From contig NZ_AP026560.1 in assembly GCF_025997855.1 (NCBI RefSeq), forward strand, positions 421,501 through 485,500: a DNA stretch of 64,000 bases, read 5' to 3'. The DNA comes from Deinococcus aetherius (GTDB lineage: Bacteria; Deinococcota; Deinococci; Deinococcales; Deinococcaceae). Positions 38,185 to 47,698 of this stretch are shown in pieces. The translations under genes were made by a program, and so were the position numbers. The notes below the pieces were generated by a model. The model searched no databases, was not told the origin of the DNA, and was given only the letters and a program-made list of their open reading frames with translations. Within the stretch, counting starts at the first letter, position 1; each line of letters begins with the position of its first letter.

Positions 38185-38569
38185 GAGCAAACGCGGCCAT
38201 GATGGCGCGGCACGTCTTGCGCGTTCCTGTCAGGCCCGGCGACCGGGCGGGGTGGGGCAGGAACATGAAGGTCATGGAGCCCATGGCCCGCCGAAGGCCG
38301 CGAGGAACGCCCCCTCGCGCCCGTAACGGGGGTGCGGGTGGTCACCACGCCCGAATTCTCCGCAGGCGGGAACACCGAAGGCCGCGCCGAACAGGAGGAA
38401 AGTGCCCCGGAACCGGGCGGGGAGTGCGCCCGGGGTGGGACCGCCCTTCACGCGTGGGGTGGTAAGAGCCGTGTGAGGCGGGGCCCGTATGCTGGGCCAG
38501 GCAGCGCCGCACGCCCTGAGTCACTCCACGCCCCGCCCGCCGGTTCAGACGACGCAGCCCTGGCTGGCG
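38185..38569. other. intergenic region, no gene recognised
   Basis: About 385 bp between the HD-GYP gene and the EAL remnant. Open frames here are Arg/Pro-rich composition artefacts. No promoter or repeat stood out. It may be residual sequence of the decayed GGDEF-EAL gene. Confidence 0.4.
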
Positions 38570-38890
38570 CTGCCCTTCGTGGGTGAGGCGGCCCTGCGCG
38601 AGGCGGACGTGCCGGGAGACGTGCGCTCGAACTCGAAGTCACCGGGAGCAGCCTGCTCGTCAACCTCGGGGACTCCGCCCGGCAGCTCGCGCGCATCCGT
38701 GAGCTGGGCGTGCGGATCGCGCTCGACGACTTCGGCACGGGCTATTCCAGCCTGGCGTTCCTGCGCCAACTTCCCGTGGACGCCCTCAAGCTCGACCGCG
38801 ACCTTCGTGCGGCATGGCGTGGGGCACTGGGTCAGGCGGGCGGCGACCTGTTGCAGGGCTACCTGTACGGCCGAGCCATCCCCGCCGGGT
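38570..38890 (+). pseudogene. EAL-domain (c-di-GMP phosphodiesterase) remnant
   Basis: In one frame from 38626 the sequence reads [16 protein letters not shown], then [37 protein letters not shown], unmistakable EAL-domain blocks (including [10 protein letters not shown]). Normally about 80 residues follow before the next conserved block; here [17 protein letters not shown] follows within 15 residues, so that segment is deleted. Upstream, [11 protein letters not shown] in a different frame probably continues the domain's N-terminal side, indicating a frameshift near 38610. The EAL glutamate region and the start are gone. Non-functional. Confidence 0.8.
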
Positions 38891-38959
38891 CACCCTCCCC
38901 CCCGCTTTGTTCGGACGCGCCCGGTCGGGCTCCGGGGAAGTCCCTAGGATGATCGGGAC

Positions 38960-39763
38960 GTGACCGAAGTCCCAGGCAATAAACCTCAGAGTGACCCGTC
39001 CCCACCCTTCGTCCACCCCGACTCCATCGTGCGGCGCATCTGGGGGGACGGGGACCTGGTGCTGCTCGTCTTCGCGGGGGCCGCCGCCGAGTTCGCGCTC
39101 AACCGGGCGGTGGACTGGCTGTTCTTCACGGGCCGCATCCCGCGCGACCCCCTGGGGCGCCTCTTCTCCACCGCCGCCTACGCCCAAGGGATCGTTCTTG
39201 CCGACGAGGCCGGGGCCGAGCGCACCTTCGCACGCATCCGCGCCGCGCACGGGGCGGTCGAGCGGGCCCGCGACGCGTGTATTCCCGACTGGGCGCACCG
39301 CGACGTGCTGTACCTGCTCGTGGACTATTCCGAGCGGGCGTACACGGCCCTCCACCGCCCGCTCACCGGGCCTGAGCGGGAGGACCTGTGGGAGGTGTTC
39401 CGGCGGGTGGGGACGGGCCTGGGCATTCCCGAACTCCCCGTGGGCTACGGCGAGTGGCAGGAGGACCGCGAGCGTCACCTGGGGCGGGACCTGGCATCCG
39501 GGGAGCACACCCGCGCCCTGTACGCCGCCTACCGTCACCACCTCGGGCCGTGGCGGTACCACCTGCTCCGGCAGGTGCAGGGCGTGCTCGCCCCGGAGCG
39601 GGTCCGCACGCTGCTCGGCCTGCCGGGGCGCCCGTGGCTGCGGGGGCTGCTGCCGCTCTACCCCCTGCTCGCGCGGCTCGGCCTGCGGGGCGCGCTGCGA
39701 GGAGCCCTGATCCCGCCCGACCACCTCGCCTCCGTCCGGCGGCTCGACCTCACCGGGGCCTGA
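38960..39763 (+). CDS. MpaB-like oxygenase (DUF2236 family)
   Basis: 267 residues. Family features: VHPDSIVRRIWGDGDLVLLVFAGAAAEFA at the N-terminus, DPLGRLFSTAAYAQGIVLAD near 64, ARIRAAHGAVERARD near 90 with the conserved H, and LLVDYSERAYTALHRPLT near 118. Members of the MpaB/rubber-oxygenase-like family bind haem through conserved His and Arg residues; the substrate is unknown. GTG at 38960 lies 9 nt after TAGGAT, a leaderless-like arrangement. Adjacent genes give no pathway hint. Confidence 0.75.
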   Translation: MTEVPGNKPQSDPSPPFVHPDSIVRRIWGDGDLVLLVFAGAAAEFALNRAVDWLFFTGRIPRDPLGRLFSTAAYAQGIVLADEAGAERTFARIRAAHGAVERARDACIPDWAHRDVLYLLVDYSERAYTALHRPLTGPEREDLWEVFRRVGTGLGIPELPVGYGEWQEDRERHLGRDLASGEHTRALYAAYRHHLGPWRYHLLRQVQGVLAPERVRTLLGLPGRPWLRGLLPLYPLLARLGLRGALRGALIPPDHLASVRRLDLTGA

Positions 39764-39783
39764 GCGCGAGGCGCCTCGGCGGG

Positions 39784-41070
39784 TCAGTCGCTGGGTGAGG
39801 GGGCCGTCACCTCGCCCCCGGCGCCCTCGCCGCGCGCCCGCAGGTAGCCCGCCAGCGTGAGCAGGGCGGCGAACACGCCCAACACGGCCACCGCCGGGGC
39901 GAGGCCCAGGGCACCCAGGAGCACGCCCGCGAGGCCCACGCCGACCGGCCTGAGCCCCTGGCCCACCAGGATGCGGGCGCTGTAAACCCGCCCGCGCACC
40001 GCCTCGGGCGTGAGCCGGGCGAAGAGGGTTCCCACCATCACGTTGAGCGGCCCGAAGCACAGGCCCATCAGGAGGGCGAGGACGAGCGCCACCCCCAGCG
40101 AGGGCGCCAGGGCCACGCCGACGATGCACAGCGCGGGCCCGACGCAGCCCAGCGCGATCCAGTTCAGGGGGTGGTGGCTGGTGCGCCGCCCCATCCAGAT
40201 CACCATGCCCAGTTCGGCGACCGCCAGGACCGAGCCCAGCAGGCCGACTCCGAGGGCACCCCGGTTCTCGGCGCTCACCCACGACAGGGCCGCCGGGAGG
40301 TCCACCCCCGTCATCAGGCGGTCGGCGATGCGCGGCAGGAAGACGGCGGTGTAGGGCTCCATGGCGAAGTTCACGCTGGCGAGGCCCAGCAGCGTGGCCC
40401 AGAGCGCGGGCCGCGCGAGGACGAAGGAGAAGCCGAAGCGGGTCCGCTCCCACCAGCCCGCCAGGCCGTGCCCCTCACCGGAAGCGCGGGGCACGGGCGG
40501 AAAGCGCACGAGCGAGTAGGCGATCAGCGCCACGACGAAGCTGGCCGCGTTCACCCACATCACCCCCGGGGCCCCGATGCTCGCGACCAGGAAGCCCGCG
40601 CTGATGGGCGCGAGCAGGCCGCTCGTGGTCCAGGTGAGGTTGAACAGCGCCTGAATGCCCTGCACCCGCTCCGGGGGCACGAAGGTCGGCAACGAGGCCT
40701 GCTGGGCCGGAAAGATCACGCTGCCCGTGAACCCGGTCAGGGCCGCGACGGCGACGAGGACCGGGAAGGAGAGCAGGTTCAGGGCGTACAGCAGCGGCAT
40801 CAGGCTGATCCACACGGCGCTCAGGCCGTTGGCGACGCGCAAGGTCGTGCGGCGGTCCCACACGTCGGTGAAGCTCGCCAGGCCCAGCGTGCCGAGCAGC
40901 ATCGCGGCGGTCCACGCGCCGATGACGGTGCCCGAGAGCCCCGGCGAGTTCGGGTAGAGACGGTACAGGAACCAGGCGAGCGCGATGAAGGTGAGGCCGT
41001 TGCCGAACGTGTTGATGCTTTCGCCGATCCACAGGATCAGGATGCGGCGGTCGCGGAGCAGGGAGAACAT
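39784..41070 (-). CDS. MFS transporter
   Basis: 428 residues with 12 predicted membrane segments. The N-terminus (RDRRILILWIGESINTFGNGLTFIALAWFLY) and the loop TDVWDRRTTLRVANGLS between helices 2 and 3 are typical of MFS exporters resembling the MFS_3/enterobactin-exporter group. A cytoplasmic loop near 205 and a basic tail follow. Function probably export of a small molecule; the substrate is unknown. ATG at 41070 is chosen because the first membrane segment starts 10 residues later; GAGG lies about 11 nt upstream. Convergent with the MpaB-like gene. Confidence 0.85.
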   Translation of the reverse strand: MFSLLRDRRILILWIGESINTFGNGLTFIALAWFLYRLYPNSPGLSGTVIGAWTAAMLLGTLGLASFTDVWDRRTTLRVANGLSAVWISLMPLLYALNLLSFPVLVAVAALTGFTGSVIFPAQQASLPTFVPPERVQGIQALFNLTWTTSGLLAPISAGFLVASIGAPGVMWVNAASFVVALIAYSLVRFPPVPRASGEGHGLAGWWERTRFGFSFVLARPALWATLLGLASVNFAMEPYTAVFLPRIADRLMTGVDLPAALSWVSAENRGALGVGLLGSVLAVAELGMVIWMGRRTSHHPLNWIALGCVGPALCIVGVALAPSLGVALVLALLMGLCFGPLNVMVGTLFARLTPEAVRGRVYSARILVGQGLRPVGVGLAGVLLGALGLAPAVAVLGVFAALLTLAGYLRARGEGAGGEVTAPSPSD

Positions 41071-41353
41071 ACTGGGGACCTCGGGCAGGACAGGGGCGCC
41101 GCCCACGCGGCGCGGGTCACCAGGATAGCCGCCGGGCCGCAAACGGCGAAGGCCGCTCGTGCCGAGCGCGGTGGAGAGAACACGCGGTCAGGACCCCTGG
41201 GCCTCCCCCGACACCGGGACCGGAAGAGAGCGGCTCTGCTTCCCGGCCGTTTGGCGTAGGTGGGGGTGTGCACTCGGCCGATGTGGGTCGGGGCCACTCC
41301 GGGCACTATAGGGGCAGCCGAGAAGGGAAGCCGACCGGCGCAAGGAGACGAAG

Positions 41354-41515
41354 ATGAACGCATACCTTTACGCCGCTCAGGACCGCGCCCAGGAACTCCG
41401 GGCCGAAGCGGGACGCGCCCGCGAAGCCCGCGCTGCCCGTAATCAGAGCAAGCGGCCCACCCTGCTCCAGCTCATTAAGATTCTGGTCCTGGCCCGTCAG
41501 CCCCGCCTCACATGA
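41354..41515 (+). CDS. 53-residue basic helical protein
   Basis: MNAYLYAAQDRAQELRAEAG then an Arg/Ala-rich helix and a hydrophobic end (LLQLIKILVLARQPRLT). AAGGAG (41342-41347) lies 6 nt before the ATG and a strong terminator follows 23 bp after the stop, so this is a complete one-gene unit although it is short. CACTATAG near 41305 may be its -10. The N-terminal half is an amphipathic helix; function unknown. Confidence 0.6.
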   Translation: MNAYLYAAQDRAQELRAEAGRAREARAARNQSKRPTLLQLIKILVLARQPRLT

Positions 41516-41538
41516 TCACCCCCGACTCGACCGATCAC

Positions 41539-41566
41539 CGCCCCTCCTGACCCGGAGGGGCGCTTT
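41539..41566 (+). terminator. intrinsic terminator of the 53-residue gene
   Basis: CGCCCCTCC (41539-41547) pairs perfectly with GGAGGGGCG (41554-41562) around a 6-nt loop, followed by CTTTCGTT. Confidence 0.75.
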
Positions 41567-41802
41567 CGTTGGTGCGGGTTGCCAGTGGAAGCGGGCCACC
41601 GGCCGGGAACCCGGCGCCTGGCCTCCTCGCCCTCCTGAACGCTCGCAGGCCGATCCTCGCACCCACCGCCTGTTTCTTCCCGATCACGTCGCAATCATCG
41701 TCCCGGCCCTACCGTGCGCCCAGTCAGGTGAGCCGCCGCCAGCCGGGGGAGCACCGGACGATCCGCCCACCCTGCTCCTCCTCCCGGAAAGGACCCCGAA
41801 CG

Positions 41803-42576
41803 ATGAACCGACGCCTGCCCGCCCTGATGTCCCTCCTCGCCCTCACCGCCGCTCTGGCCGCTCCCCCGCCGAAGCCCGAACCGGGGACCGTGAAGGGCGT
41901 CGTGCTGGACGCACTGGGCAGACCGATCAAGGGGGCCATCGTCCGCATCGAGCCGGGGGTGACCGGGGGGATGGTCACTGTCAAGACGGGTGCCCAGGGG
42001 CAGTACACGGTTCCGTCCCTCATCGACATGCCGTACTACGCCTCCGCCTGGGTCCTGATGCCCTACGGGGGGCAGAAGTTCTGTATGCGCGTCGATTCCG
42101 TCAACGAGGAAGGCTACGAGCCCTTTTCGCCGCGCGCAGGCGTCATCCGCAACTTCAAGTTCAAACTCAGCGGTCCCATCCCCGACGGCGGCGAGAATGC
42201 CTTCTTCGGGGGAGAGGTGCGGCTGCTGCACCCGGGCTGGGACGACGAGGGCGTGGTGAACTGGGACGAGTCGCGGGTGGAGGTGACCCTCGTGCCCGAC
42301 GGGCCCCTGGTGGACGGCTCGAAGGGCAAGACGCTGGTGAAGACGACCCGGCCCGGCGACTCCTTCCTGTACGACATCCCGCTGGGCCGCTACATGGCGA
42401 CGGCGGTGGAACTCCGCAAGGACGGGACTCGCGTTCCCCTGCTCATGGGTGCGGACAAGCCGTCGCCCCGAATGGCCCTGGAGTTCGAGTCGAACACGTC
42501 GTACTGCGGTGCCGGGTACGGCCGGGTGAACGGCATCGGCCGGGCGTTCCTCTACGTTGCCCGCCCCGCGAAGTAG
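41803..42576 (+). CDS. exported carboxypeptidase-regulatory-like (beta-sandwich) protein
   Basis: 257 residues. Signal peptide MNRRLPALMSLLALTAALAA. Residues 25-75 match a carboxypeptidase-regulatory-like/transthyretin-type repeat (GTVKGVVLDALGRPIKGAIVRIEPG, then GQYTVPSL). The remainder is beta-rich with two cysteines (FCMRVD near 90 and SYCGAGYG near 232), perhaps a disulfide. No catalytic motif. GGAAAGGA lies about 12 nt before the ATG at 41803. Probably an envelope or extracellular binding protein; function unknown. Confidence 0.75.
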   Translation: MNRRLPALMSLLALTAALAAPPPKPEPGTVKGVVLDALGRPIKGAIVRIEPGVTGGMVTVKTGAQGQYTVPSLIDMPYYASAWVLMPYGGQKFCMRVDSVNEEGYEPFSPRAGVIRNFKFKLSGPIPDGGENAFFGGEVRLLHPGWDDEGVVNWDESRVEVTLVPDGPLVDGSKGKTLVKTTRPGDSFLYDIPLGRYMATAVELRKDGTRVPLLMGADKPSPRMALEFESNTSYCGAGYGRVNGIGRAFLYVARPAK

Positions 42577-42822
42577 GGACGGCCGCGAGCCGGGAAGCCT
42601 CCGGCAAGGAGTCGGCCACCGAACAGTCTGCCGCACTCCCAGGCCGGAAGCCACGGGGGTCCTGGTTATCCCGCAAGGTGAAGGTGCGTCGGGTGAGCTG
42701 CCAGGTGTGGCGGAAGGCTCGGGTCCGAGGCCGGGACTCTCGTTCGGGACCATCTTCCGGGACCGTCTCACCGGTCATGGCTTACGGCGGACACCACGTC
42801 CACGCGCCACTTTTCCGGCAAG

Positions 42823-43800
42823 ATGATGTGCGTGCCCTCCGACCTCCCTACCACCCGGCCCGAGGACGCCGGGCTCGATCCCAACCGCCTGGACGCCCTC
42901 CACGCCCGGATCGAGCGGGCTCTGCCCCACGTCACCAGCCTGCTCGTCGCCCGCCACGGCCACCTCGCCTTCGAGCGGTACTTCGGCATCTATCCAACCT
43001 CTCCGCAGGACACCCAGTCCGTTACCAAGAGCCTGGTCTCCCTCCTGGTGGGGGTCGCGCTCGACCGGGGCCTGCTCGCCGGGCTCGACCAGCCCGTCCT
43101 CCCGCTGCTTGGGAGTGACGCGGACGCCCTGACGGACGCGCGCTGGCGGGACGTGACCGTGCGCCACCTCCTGACCATGACCTCCGGCCTGCCCTCCGAA
43201 CTCACCGACGCCGCGTACGACGAGGCCTGGATGGCGAGCGAGGACCCTGTGCGCTTCGCCCTCGCGCGGCCCCTGGTGGCTGATCCCGGTACAGCCTTCC
43301 ACTACTCCAACGCGGGCGTCCATCTCCTCGGCGCGGTGCTGGCGCAGGCGGCGGGGCAGAACCTGGCCGACTTCGCGCAGGAGGCGCTGTTCACGCCGCT
43401 GGGCATCGCCCCGCCCCCCTGGCCGCGCGACCCGCTGGGGCGGCCCCTCGCCTGCGGGAGCGCCCACCTCACCCCGCGCGAGATGCTGCGCCTCGGTGGG
43501 CTCGTCCTGGGACGGGGCCGCTGGGAGGGACGGCAACTCGTGCCCCCGGGGTGGGTGGAGGAGGCGACGCGGGTTCACGTCCAGGGGTACGGGTGGATGG
43601 AGGGCCTGCCCGGGTACGGGCTGCTGTGGTGGGTGACGCGCGAAGGGGGAACCGAGGGCTGGTACGCGACGGGCTACGGCGGGCAGTACGTGGCGGTGTT
43701 CCCGGCGCTGGAGCTGGTGGCCGTGATGACGGGGCGGGTGGAGGACCACCCGAATCACCGCCACGTCATCGCCGAGGGGGTCCTGGGCGCCGTCCGCTGA
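42823..43800 (+). CDS. serine hydrolase of the class C beta-lactamase fold
   Basis: 325 residues, no signal peptide. Catalytic SxxK is SVTK near residue 67 ([15 protein letters not shown]), preceded by [16 protein letters not shown]. The YxN tyrosine is in [15 protein letters not shown] near 164. The third motif is probably the Gly-rich [11 protein letters not shown] near 285. Cytoplasmic members of this family are esterases or peptidases more often than beta-lactamases. Two ATGs (42823 and 42826) are possible, and neither has a clear ribosome-binding site or TANNNT hexamer. Confidence 0.85.
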   Translation: MMCVPSDLPTTRPEDAGLDPNRLDALHARIERALPHVTSLLVARHGHLAFERYFGIYPTSPQDTQSVTKSLVSLLVGVALDRGLLAGLDQPVLPLLGSDADALTDARWRDVTVRHLLTMTSGLPSELTDAAYDEAWMASEDPVRFALARPLVADPGTAFHYSNAGVHLLGAVLAQAAGQNLADFAQEALFTPLGIAPPPWPRDPLGRPLACGSAHLTPREMLRLGGLVLGRGRWEGRQLVPPGWVEEATRVHVQGYGWMEGLPGYGLLWWVTREGGTEGWYATGYGGQYVAVFPALELVAVMTGRVEDHPNHRHVIAEGVLGAVR

Positions 43801-44233
43801 CGTGAGGCGGGGGCAACGCCGACCGCAGCGTCGTGGCCGTTCTGCTGCGTCAGTGACCGCGTGGACCGACCGCCCACCACGGACAGCCCCTCCCGTTCAC
43901 AGGGAGAAACGTCGGAACCCGAGGCTGAGCGTCCACGCCGGGCCGGGCGGCTCCACTCCGCCGAGAGGGTCAACGTCCCGGCGCTGTTCTCGCCCACGCG
44001 GGTGGACGCGAGGCTGGTCACGTCACATACGGTATCCAGGTCGACAAAGGCAGGAACGTCGGCCCTCACGTCCTCCGAACTCCCGGCCCCGTGGTCGCGG
44101 GCGGGGGAGGTCGGTCCGGGGAGGAGGTGCGACGCTTTCCAGGCACAGTTCCAGGGGGTCCGTCCTCGTCCTGACGGACTCACCCCAAGCTGAGCCACCT
44201 TCCTGCCCGGCCTCGCACGCCAGACTCCTCGCC
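43801..44233. other. intergenic region, no gene supported
   Basis: About 430 bp between the hydrolase and the ABC exporter. Frames on both strands stay open because of base composition. A minus-strand stretch (DLDTVCDVTSLASTRVGENSAGTLTLSAEW) has protein-like composition but no start signal. CAGACT at 44221-44226 lies 7 nt before the exporter ATG and may be its -10. Confidence 0.4.
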
Positions 44234-46090
44234 ATGCAGATGAGCCGCCGGTCTCCCCCCGCCGCCCCGCCAGCACCCCCTGATCCCCTCACCCCCCGGC
44301 AGCGGGCGGCCGACCTGCTCCAGACGTTGCGGCTGGTGTGGCTCGCCAGTCCCCGGCACAGCCTGACCTACGCGGCCACCACCCTCGCCGGGAGCGCCCT
44401 GCCCGCCGCGAACCTGTACGTGGGCAAGCTGCTGCTCGACGAGGTGGCCCGCGCCGCGCAGGGGGGTGTGACGTACCGCGCACTCCTCGTCCTGCTGGGG
44501 GTGCAGGTCGCGCTGGGGGTGCTGGGGAGCCTGCTCTCCACCGTGCAGGGGGCCGCGCAGCAGCTCCTCGGCGACAGCCTCCAGCACGGGGTCAGCCGCC
44601 GCATCCTCGACAAGGCGTCGGGGATGAGCGTGGAGGCCTTCGAGCACGCCGAGACCTACGACCAGTTGCAGCAGGCGTACCGCGAGGTGGGCTCCCGGCC
44701 CCTGGGCGTGGCGACCCAGCTTGTCGGGCTGGCGGGCGCCGTCGTCACGCTGGTGTCGGTCGGCGCCCTGATGGCGCGGCTGGGGGTGTGGGTGCTGCCG
44801 CTCGTGCTGCTGGCGAGCCTGCCGGGGGTGTGGGTCAGCAACAAGTTCGGGGTGGAGAACTACCGGATGCTCCGGTGGCAGACCCACGACGCGCGGGTGC
44901 AGAACTACCTCGGCGGGCTGCTGACCTCCGATCAGCTCGTGAAGGAGGTGCGGCTCTTCGGCTTCGAGCCCTACCTGCTGCGGCGCTGGCGCGACTATTA
45001 CCTGGGCTTCCGGCGGCAACTGGAGGACATCATCCGCCGCCGCTCCCGCTGGGGCTTCGGGGCGGCCCTGGCCTCGGCCCTCCTGACCGGGCTGGCGAGC
45101 GCCCTGATCCTGCGCCGCGCCGCCAACGGGCAGATCACGGTGGGCGACTTCAGCATCTTCGTCCTGGGGATCGCGCAGGTGCAGGGGACGGTGGCGGGGC
45201 TCCTGAACGGAGTCAGCGGCATCTACCAGAACCTGCTCTACATGCGCAACCTCTTCGACTTTCTGGAGAAGCCCGGGCGCGACCTCGACGCGGGCGAGGA
45301 GTGGCGGGGAAGCATCGAGACGGTCGAGTTTCAGGACGTCGCCTTCCGCTACCCCCTCACCGAGCGCGACGTGCTGCGGGGGGTGAGCTTCACCGTGCGC
45401 CGGGGCGAGGCGCTGGCCCTCGTCGGCGAGAACGGGGCGGGGAAGACCACCGTGGTCAAGCTCCTCACGCGGCTGTTCGAGCCCACGGGCGGGCGCATCC
45501 TGCTCAACGGCTTGGACGCCTCGCGCTTCTCGCCCCGCAGCGTGCAGCGGCAGATGAGCATCATCTTCCAGGACTTCGGCCAGTACCAGATGAGTGCCCG
45601 CGAGAACGTGGCGATTGCAGAGGTGGGCCGCCTGGAGGACGACCCCGGCGTCGAGGGCGCGGTGCGGCAGGCCGGGGCCGCCTTCGTGGACACGCTGCCG
45701 CAGGGGATCGACACGCCGCTGGGGCGGCTCTTCCAGGGGGGGCGGCAGCTCTCGGGCGGGCAGTGGCAGCGCCTGGCCCTGGCGCGGCTGTACTTCCGGG
45801 ACGCCTCGGTCCTGGTGTTCGACGAGCCCACCGCCGCCCTCGACGCCCGGGCCGAGTTCGAGACCATCGAGGCGTTGCGGGCGCAGGCCGGGGAGCGGAT
45901 CACCGTCCTGATCTCGCACCGCTTCTCCACCGTCCGGCTCGCCGACCAGATCGTCCTGCTGGAGGGCGGTGTGGTGAGTGAGGCGGGCAGCCACGCCGAA
46001 CTGATCGCCCGGGGCGGCCAGTACGCCGCCCTGTACGCCCTCCAGGCTCGCGGCTACACGGCGGAGGCCGGGAAAACCACGGCGCGGTAA
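44234..46090 (+). CDS. ABC exporter, fused permease-ATPase
   Basis: 618 residues. Membrane domain about 40-340 with six segments, then an ATPase domain about 370-600. Walker A VGENGAGKTTV near 402, Q-loop IFQDFGQY near 447, signature LSGGQWQRLALARL near 512, Walker B VLVFDEPTAALD near 535, and H-loop LISHRFSTVR near 567. The sequence belongs to the group exporting lipids, peptides or drugs; it would act as a homodimer. A Pro-rich N-terminal tail (about 25 residues) precedes the first helix. No regulator or partner gene is adjacent. Confidence 0.92.
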   Translation: MQMSRRSPPAAPPAPPDPLTPRQRAADLLQTLRLVWLASPRHSLTYAATTLAGSALPAANLYVGKLLLDEVARAAQGGVTYRALLVLLGVQVALGVLGSLLSTVQGAAQQLLGDSLQHGVSRRILDKASGMSVEAFEHAETYDQLQQAYREVGSRPLGVATQLVGLAGAVVTLVSVGALMARLGVWVLPLVLLASLPGVWVSNKFGVENYRMLRWQTHDARVQNYLGGLLTSDQLVKEVRLFGFEPYLLRRWRDYYLGFRRQLEDIIRRRSRWGFGAALASALLTGLASALILRRAANGQITVGDFSIFVLGIAQVQGTVAGLLNGVSGIYQNLLYMRNLFDFLEKPGRDLDAGEEWRGSIETVEFQDVAFRYPLTERDVLRGVSFTVRRGEALALVGENGAGKTTVVKLLTRLFEPTGGRILLNGLDASRFSPRSVQRQMSIIFQDFGQYQMSARENVAIAEVGRLEDDPGVEGAVRQAGAAFVDTLPQGIDTPLGRLFQGGRQLSGGQWQRLALARLYFRDASVLVFDEPTAALDARAEFETIEALRAQAGERITVLISHRFSTVRLADQIVLLEGGVVSEAGSHAELIARGGQYAALYALQARGYTAEAGKTTAR

Positions 46091-46204
46091 GGGTGGTGGG
46101 AGGGTGACGCACGGGAGCTGAATGCCTGCGCTTTCTTGCTGCGAAATGCACAACGGGCGGTCACGGTGTTTTTGCCATGTCGGAGAAGGACGAGCTGCGC
46201 TCGT

Positions 46205-46240
46205 CACCCCCCTCCCAACCTCCCCACAGGGGGGGAGGAG
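46205..46240. repeat. GC-rich hairpin repeat (second copy)
   Basis: CACCCCCCTCCCAACC followed by CCTCCCC-ACA-GGGGGGGAGG. In reverse orientation it resembles the element at 22517-22550. It lies between the convergent ABC exporter and acyl synthase genes. Confidence 0.5.
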
Positions 46241-46290
46241 TAAGAAGGCCCACGGCTGAGACGGCGTTTCCCTACTGTGCATCAGGGGCT

Positions 46291-47616
<1,326 letters not shown>

Positions 47617-47663
47617 GGGCTTGGCCTCCTGGGGTCATGCTGCTCGACTTGACAGGAGGCGTC

Positions 47664-47692
47664 AATCTTGATTGAAGAATCAAGATTAAGAT
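47664..47692. promoter_or_regulatory. dyad operator between divergent acyl synthase and HTH-citrate synthase
   Basis: AATCTTGATT (47664-47673) and AATCAAGATT (47678-47687) form a perfect 10-bp inverted repeat with a 4-bp centre. TAAGAT (47687-47692) lies 6 nt before the citrate synthase ATG at 47699, so the right half-site abuts its -10. The AT-rich patch stands out in GC-rich surroundings. The MerR-like domain of the citrate synthase is the natural candidate to bind it. Confidence 0.7.
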
Positions 47693-47698
47693 TGGGGC

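Noticed and set aside
43861..44193. 110-codon plus-strand frame between the hydrolase and ABC exporter
   Set aside because: Composition is Pro/Arg/Ser-rich, with no ribosome-binding site or TANNNT hexamer and no recognisable domain.
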